This document shows, piece after piece, positions 38,485 to 51,419 of a DNA stretch of 64,000 nt. Made by a program: the position numbers and the translations under genes. The notes under the pieces are model-generated. The model was given only the letters and a program-made list of their open reading frames with translations, did not search any database and had not been told where the DNA came from. The first letter of the stretch is position 1. Each line of letters starts with the position of its first letter. Where the stretch lies: assembly GCF_002994745.2 (NCBI RefSeq), contig NC_037094.1, forward strand, positions 39,698,956-39,762,955, read 5' to 3'. This DNA is from Rosa chinensis. Lineage: Eukaryota > Streptophyta > Magnoliopsida > Rosales > Rosaceae.

Positions 38485-38764
38485 ATCTCCCCCTCAACAC
38501 ATGACTTTTTCATCTTTGTACCCCTGCCTGCATGTTAGATTTCACAGATAACCACTAATCAAGAACAAAAAGATGCAAATTGGATTAAGGAATCAGTTTC
38601 CATCCTTTTCCAAATCCAAGTTGTCAAAAACAGATATCAAATAAAATAGTGATAATAATAAGCATCCCAAATAGTTTGTCCTTATGCACTTACAATCCCA
38701 AAAACCAAATTAAATATTGTCCAACAAAAATTAAAATGCAAAAACAGAAAAAAAAGAAAAAGTT

Positions 38765-41047
38765 TTACTTCTCCCCCTTTAAATGGGAAGGCACATCAAA
38801 TTCCTCCATGAGCTTGGTCACAGTGTCTTGAAACTCCTCGTTGTCCATGGTGCCATGGCTTTCCTCCTCATGTGCATCGGGCTCCTGGAAGTGCACGGAT
38901 GGATCAGGAGCGCCAAACCCAGGAGGGTGATGGTGCTGAAATAGCCTCACAATTTAACCCTGCAAAATGTTGTTATCAGTATAGGATAAGCAGGGATCGT
39001 TCAGTCCGGGGATTGTAGGGTACACCTACACAAAAAGGTCAATTAACAAATAAAAGAATAAAATGGGGGGTTTTGAAATTTGGTTTCTAATCTACTTAAA
39101 ATAAAATAAAAACAAATAAAACTATATACAATGATCAACTTCCCTAACCTAGACCAATACCACTCGGAAATTACTAAGTGTAAAAACTGAAATCCATTTC
39201 AACATGCTACAAAAATGTGCCCATCTTTAATGCCCAGATAAGAGCTCAAATGAAAAGCCTCAGCGGATCAATCCACTTATCTGATTCATTCTAATGTAGG
39301 CTTTGGATCGGAAAAGTCCTTACCAAGCCTAATACTACTAATTTTCGAAAACACTCAGCGTAATTCTCTTAACTAGTAGTATTATCTAACCCTCGAATCA
39401 ACTCACACGTGTAAATTAACCATTAGACATAGAATTTAACACGTAATTTCCAGAATCATTTAATCATTAAAGAATTATTATTTTTACCACTCGTTAGAAC
39501 TAATTACTACTTGTTTAACTCAGCGCCTTAACAAATAACGATCACTCTTGACAAATTAAGCAAACTCACAAGAACTCTCACCGTTATTTTAGTATGCAAA
39601 CTTATGAACCTAACTCTGAAAATTAACTAAACACGTAAAAGGGCACAAGATTGTAACATGCATCATAAAAGAATTCTCGAAATTAACTCAATAATAAACT
39701 GAAAATATCAAAAATATTAATAAAAATATTCTGAAAATTCCATGTCTCCAATTACACAACTTGCAAATCCAAACACACAAAACCGAAATAAAAATTGTAA
39801 GTAGAGTCATAGTTACACTTTGAAGCTTTCCTCAGCGGCTTAGCAACAAGGTGATGAACTTGTCTCTGCTATGGTGGTGGAGCATCCTTGACTCAGCGCC
39901 TAAGAGCTTTGTAGATTGATGGTGTCACGGTCTTGTAGGAGATGGAGGTTTAAGGAGTGAATTGGGCAGAGTCTCGGAAAAGTTTTTGGCCAGGAAGTGA
40001 TAGGCCAGGAATTATCTTAGTCAGGAAGTGATCTTGGTTGGGAAGTGATGCAAATTCAGTTCTGGACGTTGCCTATTTATAGGGGAGCATTGGTTGGCTT
40101 TTGTCGATCATACCCTTCATCATTGGATGGATGGGATTGTATCATAATTCCTTTAATTTTCCAACTGAAACATCTCCTTTAAGGCCTTAACTCGTCTCAT
40201 AATGGGGCAATTCCTTTAATTTCCAAGCTGAAACATCTTTCTCTTATTTATTTTCCAGTTGAAACATCTTTCTCTTTTATTCCTCAACTGAAAACGTCTT
40301 TCTCCTTTATTTCCCTTCTTCATTGCTTGGTCAAATATCTTGATTGCTTTATTTTATGACTCCATCATTGATGTTTCCAAGAGTTCCACCATACAAGGTT
40401 TCCTACAACAAGCAGGAGAATATCAGAATTTTCTAGAGAAAATAAAGGGAATTAAAATGTAAAGACCGCAAAAACAGTCGACAGTAAGGAATCCTGATCC
40501 AGCTAGGATTTTTCATTAATTTTACTTTTTCTGCCTATTTCACTCCAAACACTCTACAAGACTCTGAAAACGACTCAATGACTCAAAACACTAAACTAAG
40601 GGAGAAACAAGGCTAAAATGAGGCAGATAATCAATAATATCGTCACACTTTTTGCTCCTATCAGTGGTGCTGCATGTTCCGGACTTCCTTGAGGAGGTTG
40701 TTCAGAGTGTGGTTGGTGCGGACTATGAGGGAGTGCATATCATCCATATCAGTAGTGAGGCAAGCGATCCGCCAGTCAGCTACCAGGTTGTGATCACGGA
40801 GACTGTCTAAGGAGATCGGAGGAGGCAAGGCAGAGGAAGAGGCTTTAGTAGGAAGTTGAGAAGATTGACGAGAGGGAGGAGGAGGAATCTGGCTGCGATC
40901 GCGAGGCATGCCAGGATGAAGGATGCCGGCTCTGGCAGCTGCCTGGCGTCCCTCCTCGGAAGGAGGAAGACGCTGGTAATCACCAATGCGTGAAGTGCGT
41001 TTCATGCGAACCATGATGAGAGAAGAAAAAGGGGGGAAAACCTGCAC
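38765..41047 (-). pseudogene. Extra 3' ORF of a SIRE/Maximus-like element, split by a solo LTR
   Basis: On the - strand an ORF begins at about 41011-41047 with MKRTSRIGDYQRLPPSEEGR. It continues through a Pro/Ser-rich region (IPPPPSRQSSQLP) and a helical part (DDMHSLIVRTNHTLNNLLKE) to 40665. It resumes at 38936 with HHHPPGFGAPDP and ends at 38765 (FDVPSHLKGEK). The two halves join in register once the 38937-40664 LTR is removed. The ORF lies just before the polypurine tract and 3' LTR, the position of the extra ORF in SIRE-type copia elements. Its function is unknown; no transmembrane segment is evident, so I do not call it envelope-like on sequence grounds. Confidence 0.5.
38937..40664 (-). 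mobile_element. Divergent solo LTR of the TGATAGGAGC family, minus orientation
   Basis: Runs tgaaatagcc...gctcctatcag on the + strand. tggtgc occurs on both sides (38931-38936 and 40665-40670), a target duplication that leaves one extra base at the right end. It shares gggatcgttc, ggggattg and gggtacacct and a tttatagggg box (about 40076) with the other family members but is clearly more diverged and shorter (about 1.73 kb). It interrupts the preceding ORF. Confidence 0.7.
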
Positions 41048-42072
41048 ACTTAGACAAACCAGAGTGAAATCCGAGAGAGAAGATAAAGGGAATTTATAGC
41101 GAACCAGAGGGAAATCGAAGAGACAGACCAGTTATAGAAAGCGTTTCCAAGAAGGAGAGACAGTATTACAAGTTAGGTTACCGAGATACACGCATGCAAA
41201 TAACGTCTCCCCCTCAACTTTTGCGTAATCAATAAGGAAATCAAATGCAACCAGATGGTAATCAAAGAGAATAAGATTGGGAGAGCAAGGATTCACACAA
41301 TCTGCTATTTAAAGCACACAATATATTCTTCTGCAAAATATCAAGGCAATTAATGCATGTGTCATAATGGAAGAAGAAAATATATCATAGTTTGAACACA
41401 AAGAACACCAATCAGCTAGTGAAGGGAACGTATTCCGGAGCATCAGCCATGAAGTATTTTATCAACAAATAGGATGGGTACTCATATTTAGACCTGAATG
41501 AGTTAACCTGTGATAGAAGTGAGTATCGGCAATACGTGGGGCGTAGAACCAGTGTTTAGTGAAAGAGAGAAGAAGTGAAGAAGAACTTAACATATGAACC
41601 GAGCTCATGAAATCTCCTAGGAGAAGTGGGAAATATTGTTCCAAGTACCTAGCGTTAGTGAAGTCAGAGACTGCTTTATTTTGGTAACTTGAAAGTTGTG
41701 GTTGAGTCGGAGAGACAGAGTGGGAGAACTTGAAGTGAAAGAATTTATCATAAACTCAAAGGTAGTGATTTTTTTTTTTTGATCTGAAGAGTCGTGAATT
41801 TTATTAACTCCATAATTTAATAAGAGGTTGAATTAGGGAGACAGAGTGGCAGAATTTGAAGTGATAGAATTTATTGAAAACCAAAGGTCGTGAATTTTAA
41901 TAAGAGGTATATGTGCTGATACAATGGTTGTAATTATAGTGAAGAGGTATGTCAAGAGACAAATACAATGGTTGTAATTATAGTGAAGAGGTATGTCAAG
42001 AGACACAATGGTTGATGATGATAACTATAAAATGAGCGAGTTAATAGATAAAATTTTCCCACAAGAGGCACA
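41048..42072. other. No supported gene; local tandem duplications
   Basis: A 44-bp direct repeat starts at 41921 and 41965 (acaatggttgtaattatagt). A looser ~125-bp duplication (gagacagagtgg...gaatttatt) links 41705-41760 with 41838-41890. A 60-codon open frame on the - strand (41462-41644) is not recognised. The left part may be internal sequence of the copia remnant. Confidence 0.4.
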
Positions 42073-42251
42073 ATGGACAGACTTAGCAACTTTCCAGACA
42101 AGTTAGTAGACAAAATTTTGTGTATTTTGCCAATTCAGTAGGCTGTGAAGACATGTGTTTTATCAAGCACATGGCGGTATACATCAAATAGGCTTTCACA
42201 ACTTGTGTTCGATTGGAAGCATAACGGGAATTGGAGCAACCCAGAGTTTGT
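42073..42251 (+). pseudogene. F-box protein fragment
   Basis: The + frame from 42073 reads MDRLSNFPDKLVDKILCILP, then a stop, then AVKTCVLSSTWRY. This is the start of a plant F-box/LRR (FBD-type) protein: the usual DRISNLPDE.L..ILSFLPTK.AVKTSVLS.RWR pattern, with a TAG in the middle of the F-box. The sequence is cut at 42252 by the LTR that follows; no LRR or FBD part was found in the window. Confidence 0.7.
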
Positions 42252-45200
42252 TGATACGTGCAAAAGCATTCACCAATTTAAACCCCGAAAATGTCATCGT
42301 TAGTGTATAGTAAATAGGGATCGTTCTATTTTGGGGATTGAGGGTACACCTGTCATTGTACAACAAGTAAAGAATTAAAATAAAAACAAAGTATAATATT
42401 CACACAATATATACAACTTACGAAATTAAAGGGGGTTTTAGGGTTTTAGGTTTTCAAAATTTAAAAGAAACAAAACAAAGAAATAAAATTAAGTAAATAC
42501 AAAAACACAAGTACAAGAATGAAACATAAGAAACAAAGATTAAAACCAAGTTCATAATCAAATTCGATTCAATCTTACAATTGTTCTTCCAAGTCATGAG
42601 AAAGAAGTTGATCATGTGAAACATTTGAAGCAAACGATTTCCCATATTTTACTTTCCTTTACTAATTAATCTAAGTGAAAGCACAAAGATCAATCCTATC
42701 AAACATGCAATCAAAGTCTAGAAAGCTAGCAAATCAAGCCATGTTCAACGCAATAAACAAGAGAAAGATTATTAACTTAAGTGCACAACTTGGTATGAAT
42801 AAGTTCATCTAATTGCAATCCTTTTCTATTAAATTCGATTCTTGTCTAAAACCTTTACTACTTTTGATTCAAATTTACAAAACTATTAGGTGAAAACTTA
42901 AATCTAGCACCAATTATATGCAAACCCTAAAAGTTTCGAACCATTTAAGTTAAACACATAAAAGATATCAATCAAGCAAATTTAATTGAACAATCTCACA
43001 AAAGCAACTATGGAATCACAATCATAATAATCGAAAACTTCATTCAATCATAGAATTCGGAATTTAACTTTGTTCAAATATTATTGTTAACTAGAACACA
43101 TCCATACGAATCAATCAAGGGAAAATCAAAAGTGATTACAAGAACGAAGGTTGAATTACACCGCGAATCGAGATTGATAGGAGCATTTGAATGCGACGTT
43201 TTAACTGCATTTCCCTACATTTTTCTGCGCCATTTCCTTGAAAAATCCCTGTTTGGGAAAGTTTCCATTCTTTGATTGGGAAAGTTCCTTATTGTAGAAA
43301 GTTTCCATTTCTGTAGTTTTCATTTCTCATTTCTGGCAAGTTTCCATTTTCAGTTTAGGAAAGTTTCTATTTTTCATATTTAGTAAGTTTCTATTTTCAT
43401 TTTTAGAAAGTTTCTATTTTCAGGACCTCCGAGCTAAAAAGTGGAAATGAACTCACAAATGGAAAGAGGAGCTTGCGAACGTCAAGACGAGCGAATATGA
43501 GAAGAAAAGGGTCACACAATTGAGCAGAAATGAAGAAATAAGCTTTCCTAATCCAACTAGGAAACCCTGCGAAATGGAGGAAGGCTTCCCAAGCAAGTTT
43601 CCAACGCAACCATGAAAAAGAAATGGAAAAATAATGTGTCTAGACGTTGGAGGAAGAAAAGGCTTGAAGATGAAGCAACGAGGCCCAAGAACTATATGGA
43701 TTTGAGATGGATTTTCGGCAAAATGGATCAAGGCCCATGAAAGCCCATGAAATTAGGGTTTGTGACACAAGGATTAAACCCTAGAGATGCTTTGCCGTGA
43801 AAACCAAAGGGAAGAGAGAAAAGTGGCGTGAAAAATCAAGAAGAAATAAAAGATTATGCAAGAGATTTTCTAGGGTGAAGTTTATGGAAAGAAAAAGTGT
43901 GGACATCAAGAAAAGGACCAAATGGCGTCTAGATTCATTTCTTGAAACCCTAAGGATATCTTGGCCGAATTACAAGAAGAAAATCAGAAAATATTCAAGG
44001 AATTTCGGCAAGAATATATTAGGGAATCATCTTGGAGTTTTGTGATTGGTTGGATGACACACTAGGGCTTATTTGGCAATTTCTCATTGGTGGAAGGCAT
44101 GTGGAATTATTAATTTAATTCCTTGGGAAATAAAACAGAAAATCACGGCTTGGAGGCCAAGTCTTGCCGTTCCCTATATATACTACACCCTAGACGTCTC
44201 AAAACAAGACCTGACAATTCAGAAAATTCTCTCCACGCGCGAAAGCTCTCTCCATTCTCTAGTTCAACCTTTGGCGTTTTCAAGCAAGGAAGGAAGAAGC
44301 AAGACCAAGCCGTGAGCATCTCCACCATTCCACCTTGAAGCCGTGCACTTTGAAGCTTGCTTTCGAGTTTCATTGTTTCATCATTCGAGTTATTCATCCA
44401 CCTCTCCATTCACGGTGTAATTCAACATTCTTTCTTGTAATCACTTTTGATTCTCCTTGTTTGATTTCGTTAAAGATTGTTCTGGTTAACGTTTATGTTT
44501 GAACAAGGTTTATAATCTGAAATTTTATGATTGAATAAACGATTTCGAATTCTATGTTGTGATTCCAAAGTTGCTTATGTGTGATTGTTCGATTGAATTT
44601 GCTTTATTGATATCTCTTGTATGTTAATCTTACTTGGTTTGAAACTTTTAGGGTTTATGTATGAGTGGTGCTAGATTTAAGAACATGATTCAACTTTTTG
44701 TGTTATGAACTTAAATCGAAAGTAGTAAAGGTTTTGGACAAAGATCGAATTCAATTGAAAAGGATTGCAATTAGGTGAACTTATTCATACTAAGTTGTAC
44801 GCTTGAGTTGATAGCCTTTCTATGTGTCTATTGCGTTGAATGTGTATGATTGACTAGCTTTCTAGGGCTTGATTACATGTTTGATAGGATTAGTCTTTGT
44901 GCTTTCCCTTAGATTAATTAGCGTTGAAAGTAAATTATGGGAAATCGTTTGCTTTCTAATGTTTCACATGATCAACTCCTTTCACATGACTTGGAAGAAC
45001 AATGTAGGGTTCATTCGAATTCAATTATAATCTTGGTTTTAATCTTTGTTTCTTACATTTCATTCTTGTATTTGTGTTTTTGTTTATACTTAGTTTTAAT
45101 TCTTTTAATTTTCGAAAAACCAAAAACCTAAACCCCCCCCCTAAATTCGTGAATAGTGTTTATGTGTAAATATTATACTTTGTTTTATTTTAATTGTTTA

Positions 45201-46479
45201 ATTGTCTTACATTGACAGGTGTACCCTCAATCCCTGGAATAGAACGATCCCTACTTGCTTATACTACTAATGATATTTCTAGGGTTAAATTATATGCTTG
45301 CTTTGAGCGTATCAGAGATGGTGATGAAGAACTTGAACGTTTGACTCTTGAATCTTGGAAGCAAGCTTCAATACTCACGGCTTCAAGGTGAATTATGGAG
45401 GGATGCTCACGGCTTCTTCTTCCTTCTTCCTCCCTTAAATGAAATCGCAGAAGATGAACTAGAGAATGGAGAGAGGCTTGACGTTATGGAGAGAGTATTT
45501 TCTGAATTGTTGGATGTCTCAAACGTCAACTAGAGGGGAGTATATATAGGGACGTTGGGCTTGGTCTTCAAGTCTTCATGAATCTTCTTTTATTTTCCAA
45601 AGAATTATCAGAAATTGCCACATAATTCCAACCAATAAGAATTCGCCAAGTAAGCCCTATTGTGTTGTCCAACCAATCATAAAACTCCAAAATGATTCGC
45701 TAATATATAGTTGTCGAAATTCCATGAATATATTCTGATTTTCTCTTTTATTTCTGCCAAAATACCTTTAGGGAATGTAGGAATGAACCTAGACACATTT
45801 TGAGCTTTTTCTTGTTGTCCACACTTCTTCTTTCCTTAAAACTCTCCCTAGAAAATCGCTTGGCGTAATCTTTTGTTTCTTCATGATTTTCACGCCAACT
45901 CCTTCTTTTCCTCTTGGTATTTCACGGCAAACACTCCACCTATAATGCTTTGCATCACAAAACCCTAATTCCATGGGCTTTTGTCCATTTGCTGAAATCC
46001 ACAAAGGTCTAGAATGCTCCTGGGCCTTCTTGCATCATCTTCAAGCCTTATAGTCTTCTAATGTCTTCAAGAAGCTTCTTTCAACTCCATGACACTTCAT
46101 TTTTCCATTTTCCTTTCTTGGTTGCTTCGGAATCTTACTTGATACACTTTCCTCTTTTGAGCAGGGTTTCCGGGTTGAAACTGGAAAGCTTTATGTCTTC
46201 ATTTCTGCTCATTTGTGTAGCCCTTTTTGTCTTATCTTTACACTTCTCAACGTTTGCTAGCTCCTCTTTCCTTTCGTGAGTGCATTTCCACTTTTTAGCT
46301 CCAAGAACCAGAAAATAGAAACTATTACTAAATATAGAAACTTTCCATAAATGAAAAATAGAAACTTTCTAAAAACCGGAAAAGCAAACTTTCTTAAATT
46401 AAAGGGATTCTTTTAAGGAAATAACTAAGTAAATATGAGGAATTAATCGTTAAAACGTCGCATTAAAATGCTCCTATCA
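42252..46479 (-). mobile_element. 3' LTR of an Athila-like gypsy element, minus orientation, split by a nested LTR
   Basis: Outer copy in two parts, 42252-43174 and 45315-46479, each aligning in order with the 16754-19127 LTR. On the - strand it begins TGATAGGAGCATTTTAATGC at 46479 and ends near 42252 (tgatacgtgc). Directly beyond 46479 the + strand reads aattcccccacacttag, in - sense a polypurine tract (gtgtggggg), so this is a 3' LTR with some internal region still attached. No target duplication at the outer ends, as expected for one LTR of a broken element. Confidence 0.75.
43175..45314 (+). mobile_element. Solo LTR nested inside a same-family LTR, plus orientation, TSD GAGAT
   Basis: Begins tgataggagcatttgaatgc, ends gagcgtatca, 2140 bp. 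Perfect 5-bp duplications gagat flank it (43170-43174 and 45315-45319). A ctatatatac box lies at about 44176. No internal region. Confidence 0.85.
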
Positions 46480-46631
46480 AATTCCCCCACACTTAGTTTT
46501 TGCTAGCCCCTTAGCAAAATCAATACATAGACACGACTACGACTCAATAAACTAAGAAAGAGAGACTCAAACGAAAACTCTATTGCCCTTTAACATAGAC
46601 ACGACTACGATTCAACAAATTAAGAAAGAGA
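46480..46631 (-). mobile_element. Residual internal sequence next to the Athila-like LTR
   Basis: Holds the polypurine tract and two near-copies of a 40-bp motif (acatagacacgactacgayt, at about 46525 and 46598). The element is then cut by the next repeat at about 46632. Confidence 0.5.
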
Positions 46632-48796
46632 GGCATCTTTTATTGATGAAAGTATTTGTATTGAGGGCCAATAAATTATGTTTCATTGAGGAATGTTCGT
46701 TTTATTAATGGTCAACAAAAACATTTTTTATTCTTACACACCAGCGTCATGTTGTGGAATGTTCGTTTTATCTAGGATCAAGTATGATAGCCCAATTAAT
46801 ATATGGCCAAGTCCCTAAAGACGGCCTATCACAAATATCGGAGCCTAAGGTAAATCATTGAGGATGATTTGCTTTACTGATAGTCAATAGACCAATCTTT
46901 TTATTGAGAAACGTAGATTTATTGAAGGTAAATAAAGTATGTTTCATTGAGGAAAGTTCAGTCTATCAAGGGTCATCAAAAACGCTTTTTATTGCCCCCA
47001 CTTACACACCAACGTCATGTTGAGGAAGGTTCGTTTATCTAGGATCAAGTATAATGTATTATGGCCAAGTCCCTAACGACTGCCCTATCACGAATATCTG
47101 AAGCCTAAGCCTAAGCCTGACCAATCGGCGGTTAAAGTTGTGTTTCTTCGAGGGTTAATAAAGTCTGTTTCATTAAGGATATGGCGTTTTATTTAGGTTC
47201 ATGTTCAGATCGGTTATTTCTAGTGCATTCGTGCGCCTCCCACGTTCTTGTTATTTGTTAAGCCGAAGAGACTGAATTATAGAGACAGATAGAATTCCTT
47301 AACCAACAACAATTATTTGTTGAAATAAATTCCAGAGACTGATAGAATTCCTTCACAATTATTAGTTAAATACCATCAACTAATAAGGAGACTGCAAGTG
47401 AAAGCCTGGAGGACCAAATGAAAAGGTTGACAGAAGTGAATCAGGGAATGATGGCCAAGCTGAAAGAAGCAGAAGAAAAGATAGAAAGGCTGGAGAACGA
47501 AAATCGTATTATGTGCAAAAGGCTGACAACACCGAAGGAATTTGAACCTGTTACAATATGTTGTATGGATCCAGAACGGAAGCATTCGATAGAGCAAAAT
47601 GACAAAATCAACAAGAAGAAAGCTGCAACAGAAGAGAAGCAACCAGATATTGAGTACTACATACCAGGAAAGAAGACAAAGACGGATGTGGAAGAACCAA
47701 AGGAGAGGAAGATTCAGAGAGCCCAAAAGAAACAAATATTAGAAAACAAGATAAAAATCAAGGGAGTCAACTGCAACAAACTCACATGGAAAACACTGAA
47801 TGCCGAAGTGGCTAAGCATTACCAAAAAAAATTTGTATCAGCCAAAGAAGATACGTAAGTGCACAACATAGTTTCATATACTAATAAGATTGAATTTCTC
47901 TATATTGAGGGTTTACAAATTAATAAGAATTCAATTTTTCTGTTTTCACAGAGATATATATTGGTCAAGCACTGATTTTTTTAGTTCAGATAACCAAGGC
48001 AGACCTGAGAATTATCATAGAAGAGAATGACCTGGAAACTGATGTGAGTTCTTTATCAATTCTTTCTTTTACTGCAACACAATCAAGGTAATGTTTGGGG
48101 CAATACAGGTTTATTGTCATCCAATAAATGTATTATTAGGGAGCAGTAGATCACCTTTGTTGATCACTTATAAGTGCTAACCAAAATAAAAACAATTGCA
48201 AATCATTAAAACATACATGGACATATTGGAGAAAGATCTTAAGAAGAAAAAGATTAGAGCGGGATTCATTGGACTAGATGGACCGGTAAGTGATGAAACA
48301 AGAAGAGTTATCCTTTAATAAAAACATTTGAGTTCATATGATTGTATCTTCTGTACAGTTCTATGCGATTGCAACAGAGAATGAAAGGGACATCAAAATG
48401 CGCCAAGAAAACAAGAAAAGTGTTGAATTTAGTCTTGTTGAAAATCTGTGGTATGTTTTCAGTTTCCCAAAGGTGTTCATACCTGTCCACCACAAGTCAC
48501 GGTACCACTTCACTCTTCTGGTGATAGATAATAGTAAAAAATTCTTCCCTCACATGAACTTCTTTCGGCCACCGAAAGAGGAATTCACAGAAGAGGAGTG
48601 TTACCACAAAAGTGCAAGCAAGTGGTAAGTAGTCTCAAATCCAAAAAAGTTTGTTGATTTTCAAAAAATTTTAGGATGTTTGTTGAGGTCAGTAAAGTTT
48701 ATTTCCCCTCAATAAGTACCAAACATTAACCTTTTATATCTGAGAAAAAAAAAAAAAAAGGTCAAGTACATAAGGAAGTTCATTCTTGATGTGCAC

Positions 48797-49289
48797 TGTT
48801 AACGTTAGTGATCCGTGGGATCTCTAGTTAGCTTTAGAGAAAGAGAGAGAGAGAGAGAGAGAGAATGACACAAGCGAAGTATAGTGGTTCGCCTCCGCAT
48901 GAGCGGGAGACTACGTCCACTTGAATGTTTAACTATGTGTGTTGAGCCTTGCGGCCTAACAAGATTACAAGAGATGTAATGGGATTGGGATGGAATGAAT
49001 TGTGTTTAAGTGGGAGGAGGCATTCCTTTTATAGGTGAAGGAATGCTTCTCCTTTACATTTTCTTAGATGTGGGACAAGAACCCACTATTCTAGTCTAGA
49101 GAAGCATATTGTGGTGACAACTTGGCAAGGCCGGAAAGGTGGCTTCCCGGCGACGGATTTGCGACTTCCGGATACCGTAGCGTAGCTTGAACATAGGGCT
49201 ACAAGATGCAAGTAGCGGTTGGATCCCATGAGGGTGTTGTTTATGCTTGGTGAGGTAGCAAACTAGCCTTGCTAGTAGAGGTATCTACA
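48797..49289 (-). repeat. 3' LTR (left copy) of the non-autonomous element
   Basis: 493 bp; contains a (GA)n tract at 48840-48864 and a ccttttataggtg box (about 49025) that in the - strand sense reads acctataaaagg, a good TATA box. Confidence 0.85.
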
Positions 49290-51419
49290 AGTCCCCGAAG
49301 TCCCCGAGTAAGAGGAGCTTCTTGGTTGGGGAGTTATAATCATGAAGTCATCAAGCATAAACAATGTCCGAGAGGCGCCTAGCCCCTACAAGTCCCCGAG
49401 CTCCGTAAGCAAGAAGGGACTCCTTTAACCTATACAATGAGACAAAAACGCGCATATGTAGAATGCTTGTTGTATTGGTTACCGCTCGTATTAATGGAAT
49501 GCGAAAAAAATTCGTTTTGTTGCGGACAACAAATGGTAGAAGAACTCAATATTCCATTAATGTGTATAAACATGTAAAATATTGGTAGTTGTATATGTGG
49601 ATCTTATGCCCATATAACACGCACAATAGATAGTGGCAAGTGTAATGGGTGTCCAAAGTAATTTTGTGGGAGTAGTCCCGGTGACATAGAATGAAGCGTT
49701 TGTGAACTTGGAGCTTAAGTAAAACATGTTGGACATGATCGAGCAAGTTGGGTTGTTTGAGCAAGTTGGGTGTAGTTGAGTGTGTAGGCGTTGTGCGAGC
49801 ATGCGAGGCGTGGCCCAAGCGCAAGTCGTTGCCATACTCGATACCCAAGCGAGTCGTAACCCGAACAAGTCGTTTATCCGAGCATGTTTTAGTAAGTCGT
49901 AAGTGTCACAAGCTTCTAGATGAGTGTCACATATTTATTTAATTGAGTTGCAATTAAGTAGTAGCATGGCATATGTGTATAGCATGTACTTGTAGTAAAG
50001 TTGCTAATAACATGTTGTAGGCATGCTTAAGGGTTATAGAGACATGTATCGACATGGCAATAGCTCTAATCGCAAGAGCGGAAAAGATAAGAAATAGTGA
50101 CTTATCTTATGCTAAGTTGGAGGCTAGCGGAGTTGGCCGAGCATGACGGTCCATTGCCTTGGTGGATAAAGTGCTCCGATAATGTCCGTCGACTCGTAGT
50201 TGCGGTCGAATGCTTGAAAGAAATAGTTGAATTTCCTTAAGCCAAAATAGATGATTAATATGTGGATTTGTAAAATCAATATAGATAATTTGCATATGTA
50301 CTTTGATAAAATTGTAAGCAAAGTGTATAAGCAATGTACGTAGTTGATTACAAATGACGTGTTGCATTTGTGTGCTTCCAATGTGACATTCAAATTGACA
50401 ATGAAATGTCAAAGAAGCATTGTACTAGATTGGGCGGTAGCATAGTGCACAGAGATAAACATTGGTCTAGAATGACTAAATTGGGTTTGGATCAACAGTT
50501 TGGGATAGACCCAATGATTGAAGATGGGTATGCTATATAATGCACATCAATTTATTTGGACTTGGCCAAATATGAAAAGTTGAGCTTTACAGCTAGTCCT
50601 CATGCAGGCATGCAATGCTAACCAAATTGAGTCATGCATATTAATTACCGCATGCAATTGTGGTACCATATATGACAAGAACATTCAGTCATGAAATTTG
50701 GACGTATTACACAATAGTTATCAAGCGGTGGCATACATGCACAGTTCCTACGTAGGCATAATTGGCAAAGGAATTAGGCATGTGCCTTCCTTTGATACTT
50801 GGTTCAATACCAAATGAGTATGTGTCTATAGCTGATAAAAGCGGTGCATGCAGCCAATATAGATACTCAACGTTAGGAGCATTATTCCAGATTGATGCAG
50901 GCAGAGTATAGAAAACTTAGCTTATTGGCCGGTCTAGGCTCCAGAGGAGTTGGAGCCTTTGACAACTGTTCGGAGCGTTATTCCAGATTGATGAGATTGC
51001 AGGTAACGAGACTCGTTGAACGTTGCAATTGAACGCTGGGCTGATGGATAATCGAAGGCATTGGCTGGGGATTCTTGAAGGCCTCTTGATACTGATTCAA
51101 GAACATGGGTTCTTGGCTGTGCCTTGGGTGCAACAAAAATTGTAGGGCTGTGTCAAGGTTTTGGTAGCGGTGCCGCAAGGTTGGGTTTGGTACACCGAGG
51201 CTGCTGGATGTCCGCTGAAGCTTGAGTGTATAATCGACCACAGTTGTTCACTGGGTGTCCAAAGTAAATGTAGGTGCGATGGTACTGCCCAGAATAGAAG
51301 GTCGATTGCAGGTGCCCAATGATCTGCAGATTTTCTTTTATGCTTCGAGAGTCCAGAGTAGTTGTTCACGTGCCCAGAGAGGATGGATCGAACATGGGTG
51401 TCCAAAGAGGCTCAATAGA

